Position numbers and translations under genes: made by a program
Shown: positions 62,507 through 64,000 of the stretch, one piece after another
Layout: each line of letters begins with the position of its first letter
How positions within the stretch are numbered: position 1 is the first letter of the stretch
Notes under the pieces: generated by a model
What the model was told of the DNA's origin: nothing
Seen by the model: only the letters and a program-made list of their open reading frames with translations
The model's database searches: none
Origin: Paludibaculum fermentans
Lineage (GTDB): Bacteria; Acidobacteriota; Terriglobia; Bryobacterales; Bryobacteraceae
Direction: 5' to 3'
Assembly (NCBI RefSeq): GCF_015277775.1
Contig: NZ_CP063849.1
Location: 1,612,001-1,676,000 of the forward strand
Length of the DNA: 64,000 bases

Positions 62507-63009
62507 CGCGATCTCTCCCAGCGCCCGCCCAGCCGCTCCAGCAACGACTTCCGGCAGCGCGAATCCCACGTATAGATCGTGTTAATCGAATCCACCTCGA
62601 AGTGGACCCGGATCTCCTCAAAATTGCGGCCCATCAGCTTCAGCCGGAAGATGTCCCGGCAGCGGTCGCCCAGGCCGCGAATCGCCTCCAGCAACTGACG
62701 GCGCAGCTCAGCGCGCGAGGCCGCCTGCTCCGGATCGTCACCCTGGCTGGGCAGCGGCAACTCGTCCACCGGCACCGCCGTGTGCTCGCCGCGCCGTACC
62801 GCTTTTCTGACCGCGCTGGACATCTTGAAGCGCACGATTTGGAAGGCCAGGGGCAGAAGTTCAGCGGGCTCCGCCACTTGCGGGTACTTTTCGTGGAGCA
62901 CGAGCAGCGTCTCCTGCGTCACGTCTTCCGCGGCCTCCCTCGATAGACGTGATGCCGCGAAGTGGAAAATCCTTTCACGCAAAACGCCGAGAGTCTCGTC
63001 TGCTGGCAC
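62503..63009 (-). CDS. ECF-type RNA polymerase sigma factor
   Basis: 168 residues. Region 2 is visible as RLSREAAEDVTQETLLVLHEKYP followed by a helical segment (PLAFQIVRFKMSSAVRKAVRR), and region 4 as LGDRCRDIFRLKLMGRNFEEIRVHFEVDSINTIYTWDSRCRKSLLERLGG, a helix-turn-helix. There is no region 1.1 or 3, as in ECF sigma factors. It is translated with an anti-sigma-like protein and a VIT/vWA protein, so it likely controls expression of an envelope response. The gene is convergent in position with the Fur-family gene, 67 nt apart on the opposite strand. Confidence 0.88.
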   Translation of the reverse strand: MPADETLGVLRERIFHFAASRLSREAAEDVTQETLLVLHEKYPQVAEPAELLPLAFQIVRFKMSSAVRKAVRRGEHTAVPVDELPLPSQGDDPEQAASRAELRRQLLEAIRGLGDRCRDIFRLKLMGRNFEEIRVHFEVDSINTIYTWDSRCRKSLLERLGGRWERSR

Positions 63010-63076
63010 TGAAATGGCTCACTGCCAAGATAGTCGAAGCGGAGGCTCATGGTAAAGTTGGTCTGAGGTCCTATTG

Positions 63077-63598
63077 ATGCCCGAAGCAGCCCACGGCGCC
63101 GGAACCGGAATAGCCAAAGACTCTTTGAAGCAGCGTGGAATCCGCCTGACCCGGCAGCGCCAGCTCCTCCTGGACCTGCTGGACAAGTCGGGCCAGCACC
63201 TGGACGCGGAAACGCTCTACCAGATGGCCCACCAGCGGGATCCCAAGCTCAATCGAGTTACCGTCTACCGCACTCTCAAGTTGCTGAAAGAAGGCGGACT
63301 CGTCGACGAGCTCGACCTCATGCACCACACCGGGGACCAGCACTTCTACGAGACCCGGACCAAGCAGGAACACGCCCACATCATCTGCCTGCGCTGCGGC
63401 AAGGTGGAAGAGTTCTTCGGCGATCCGCTGCAACGCCTGCGCCGCCAGGTGGAAGCGCACTTCGGCTTCCAGATCATCATCGCCCGCACCGAAATCGGCG
63501 GCTATTGCGCCCACTGCCAGGTGTTGAGGCTGCAGGAAGTGGATGCCGCCCGCCAGCCTGAAGTAGTAGAAAAAACCACAAAACGTAAGAGTTCCTGA
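63077..63598 (+). CDS. Fur family transcriptional regulator
   Basis: 173 residues from the ATG at 63077 (a TTG at 63074 is unlikely). N-terminal winged helix (GIRLTRQRQLLLDLLDKSGQHLDAETLYQMAHQRDPKLNRVTVYRTLKLLKEGGLV), metal region HHTGDQHFYE, then two CxxC pairs (HIICLRCGKVEEF and YCAHCQ) for structural zinc, as in Fur, Zur and PerR. The effector metal cannot be told. The Lys/Thr-rich C-terminus (QPEVVEKTTKRKSS) is an extra tail. Its neighbour is a small membrane protein; no metal transport genes are in the window. Confidence 0.92.
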   Translation: MPEAAHGAGTGIAKDSLKQRGIRLTRQRQLLLDLLDKSGQHLDAETLYQMAHQRDPKLNRVTVYRTLKLLKEGGLVDELDLMHHTGDQHFYETRTKQEHAHIICLRCGKVEEFFGDPLQRLRRQVEAHFGFQIIIARTEIGGYCAHCQVLRLQEVDAARQPEVVEKTTKRKSS

Positions 63599-63664
63599 AA
63601 CTCTCTCTAGATCCCGCCATCTAAATAAGTGAGCCAGCGGGATGTTACACTGGTTCTGGAAGTA

Positions 63665-64000
63665 ATGAAGCGTCTGATCTTTTGGGAGTTCCCGCGCGGG
63701 AGCCGTCCCTACGACATTGCCGTCGCGCTGATCTTGCTGTTCATCTTCGGCGTGCCCCGGGACGTCTTCAAGGATCAGCCCCGGCCCGCCAGCATAGTCC
63801 AGATGCCCTCTGAACAAGGGGCCATCATCTACTGGATAGAAACCGGACTCTTGGCCGATACCCCTGAAGCGATGCGCCCCAAAGTAGCGACTGACCTGCT
63901 GGCTGCCCGAACCGGAAAACGACTGAATGTGGCGCGTGTCGAGCCTTTCTACGACGCCGAGCAGGAAGTCCGGGGCTTCATGGTCATCGTGAAACAGTGA
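63665..64000 (+). CDS. Small protein with one transmembrane helix
   Basis: 111 residues, stop at the last base of the window. The ATG at 63665 is chosen (weak GGAAG upstream); an earlier in-frame codon is possible. One TM helix near 18-35 (DIAVALILLFIFGVPRDV), then a basic-rich soluble domain (GAIIYWIETGLLADTPEAMRPKVATDLLAARTGKRLNVARVEPFYD). I do not recognise the family. It lies 66 nt after the Fur gene and may be under its control. Confidence 0.6.
   Translation: MKRLIFWEFPRGSRPYDIAVALILLFIFGVPRDVFKDQPRPASIVQMPSEQGAIIYWIETGLLADTPEAMRPKVATDLLAARTGKRLNVARVEPFYDAEQEVRGFMVIVKQ

Overview
The window is high-GC, gene-dense bacterial chromosome. A soil Acidobacteriota of the Solibacter/Bryobacter type is the best fit. 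This is inferred from an Oar-like TonB-dependent receptor with an N-terminal carboxypeptidase-like domain, Tat-exported Gfo/Idh oxidoreductases paired with a sugar isomerase-like protein, wHTH-TolB-TPR regulators, VIT/vWA proteins with Gly-Pro-Gly motifs, and many PAS/hybrid kinases. No rRNA or taxonomic marker search was possible.

Layout. 1-2744: the 3' part of a 2OG-Fe(II) oxygenase-type gene, overlapped by an unrecognised protein with an ADP-ribosyltransferase-like R-S-ExE motif order. 2838-2924: tRNA-Leu(CAG) on the minus strand. 2973-7533 (minus): LMW phosphatase/arsenate reductase, the vitamin B6 set pdxT, pdxS and a MocR/PdxR-type regulator, a dCMP deaminase and a hemerythrin-like protein. 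7719-17566: a carboxylate/sugar-acid catabolic neighbourhood (cyclase-type hydrolase, deacylase, enolase-superfamily enzyme, amidohydrolase, RraA-like aldolase, split DMT transporter, a frameshifted large secreted protein, SDR and IclR regulator), next to a divergent Oar-like receptor (17715-20924). 21086-29202: TPR and TolB/TPR proteins, a Gfo/Idh-isomerase pair, and a hisC-like aminotransferase overlapping hppD. 29322-34169: a multi-PAS histidine kinase with an HDOD response regulator, then a HipA-like kinase overlapping a DUF3037 protein.

34170-40563 is an accessory, low-coding island. It holds one intact and at least one decayed small acidobacterial family gene, an IS3-type orfA interrupted by a group II intron, and a 99-bp tandem repeat. 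The intron ends can be placed at 37338 and 39295, and removing the intron restores the orfA reading frame.

40564-42609 carries eno and gpmA and ends at a strong bidirectional terminator. 42725-52745 (minus) is the most unusual block. Seven tightly packed genes run from a TolC-like outer-membrane protein through four consecutive PhnD-like periplasmic binding proteins to a HAMP-GAF histidine kinase and a REC-PAS-kinase-REC hybrid. No ABC permease or ATPase is encoded in the window. I infer an envelope sensing or signalling module rather than a transporter.

53066-64000: a membrane glycosyltransferase-like protein, another Tat-exported Gfo/Idh enzyme, a DinB protein, a PAP2 phosphatase, a DnaC/DnaI-like ATPase, an ECF sigma / anti-sigma-like / VIT-vWA operon, a Fur-family regulator and a small one-TM protein ending at the window edge.
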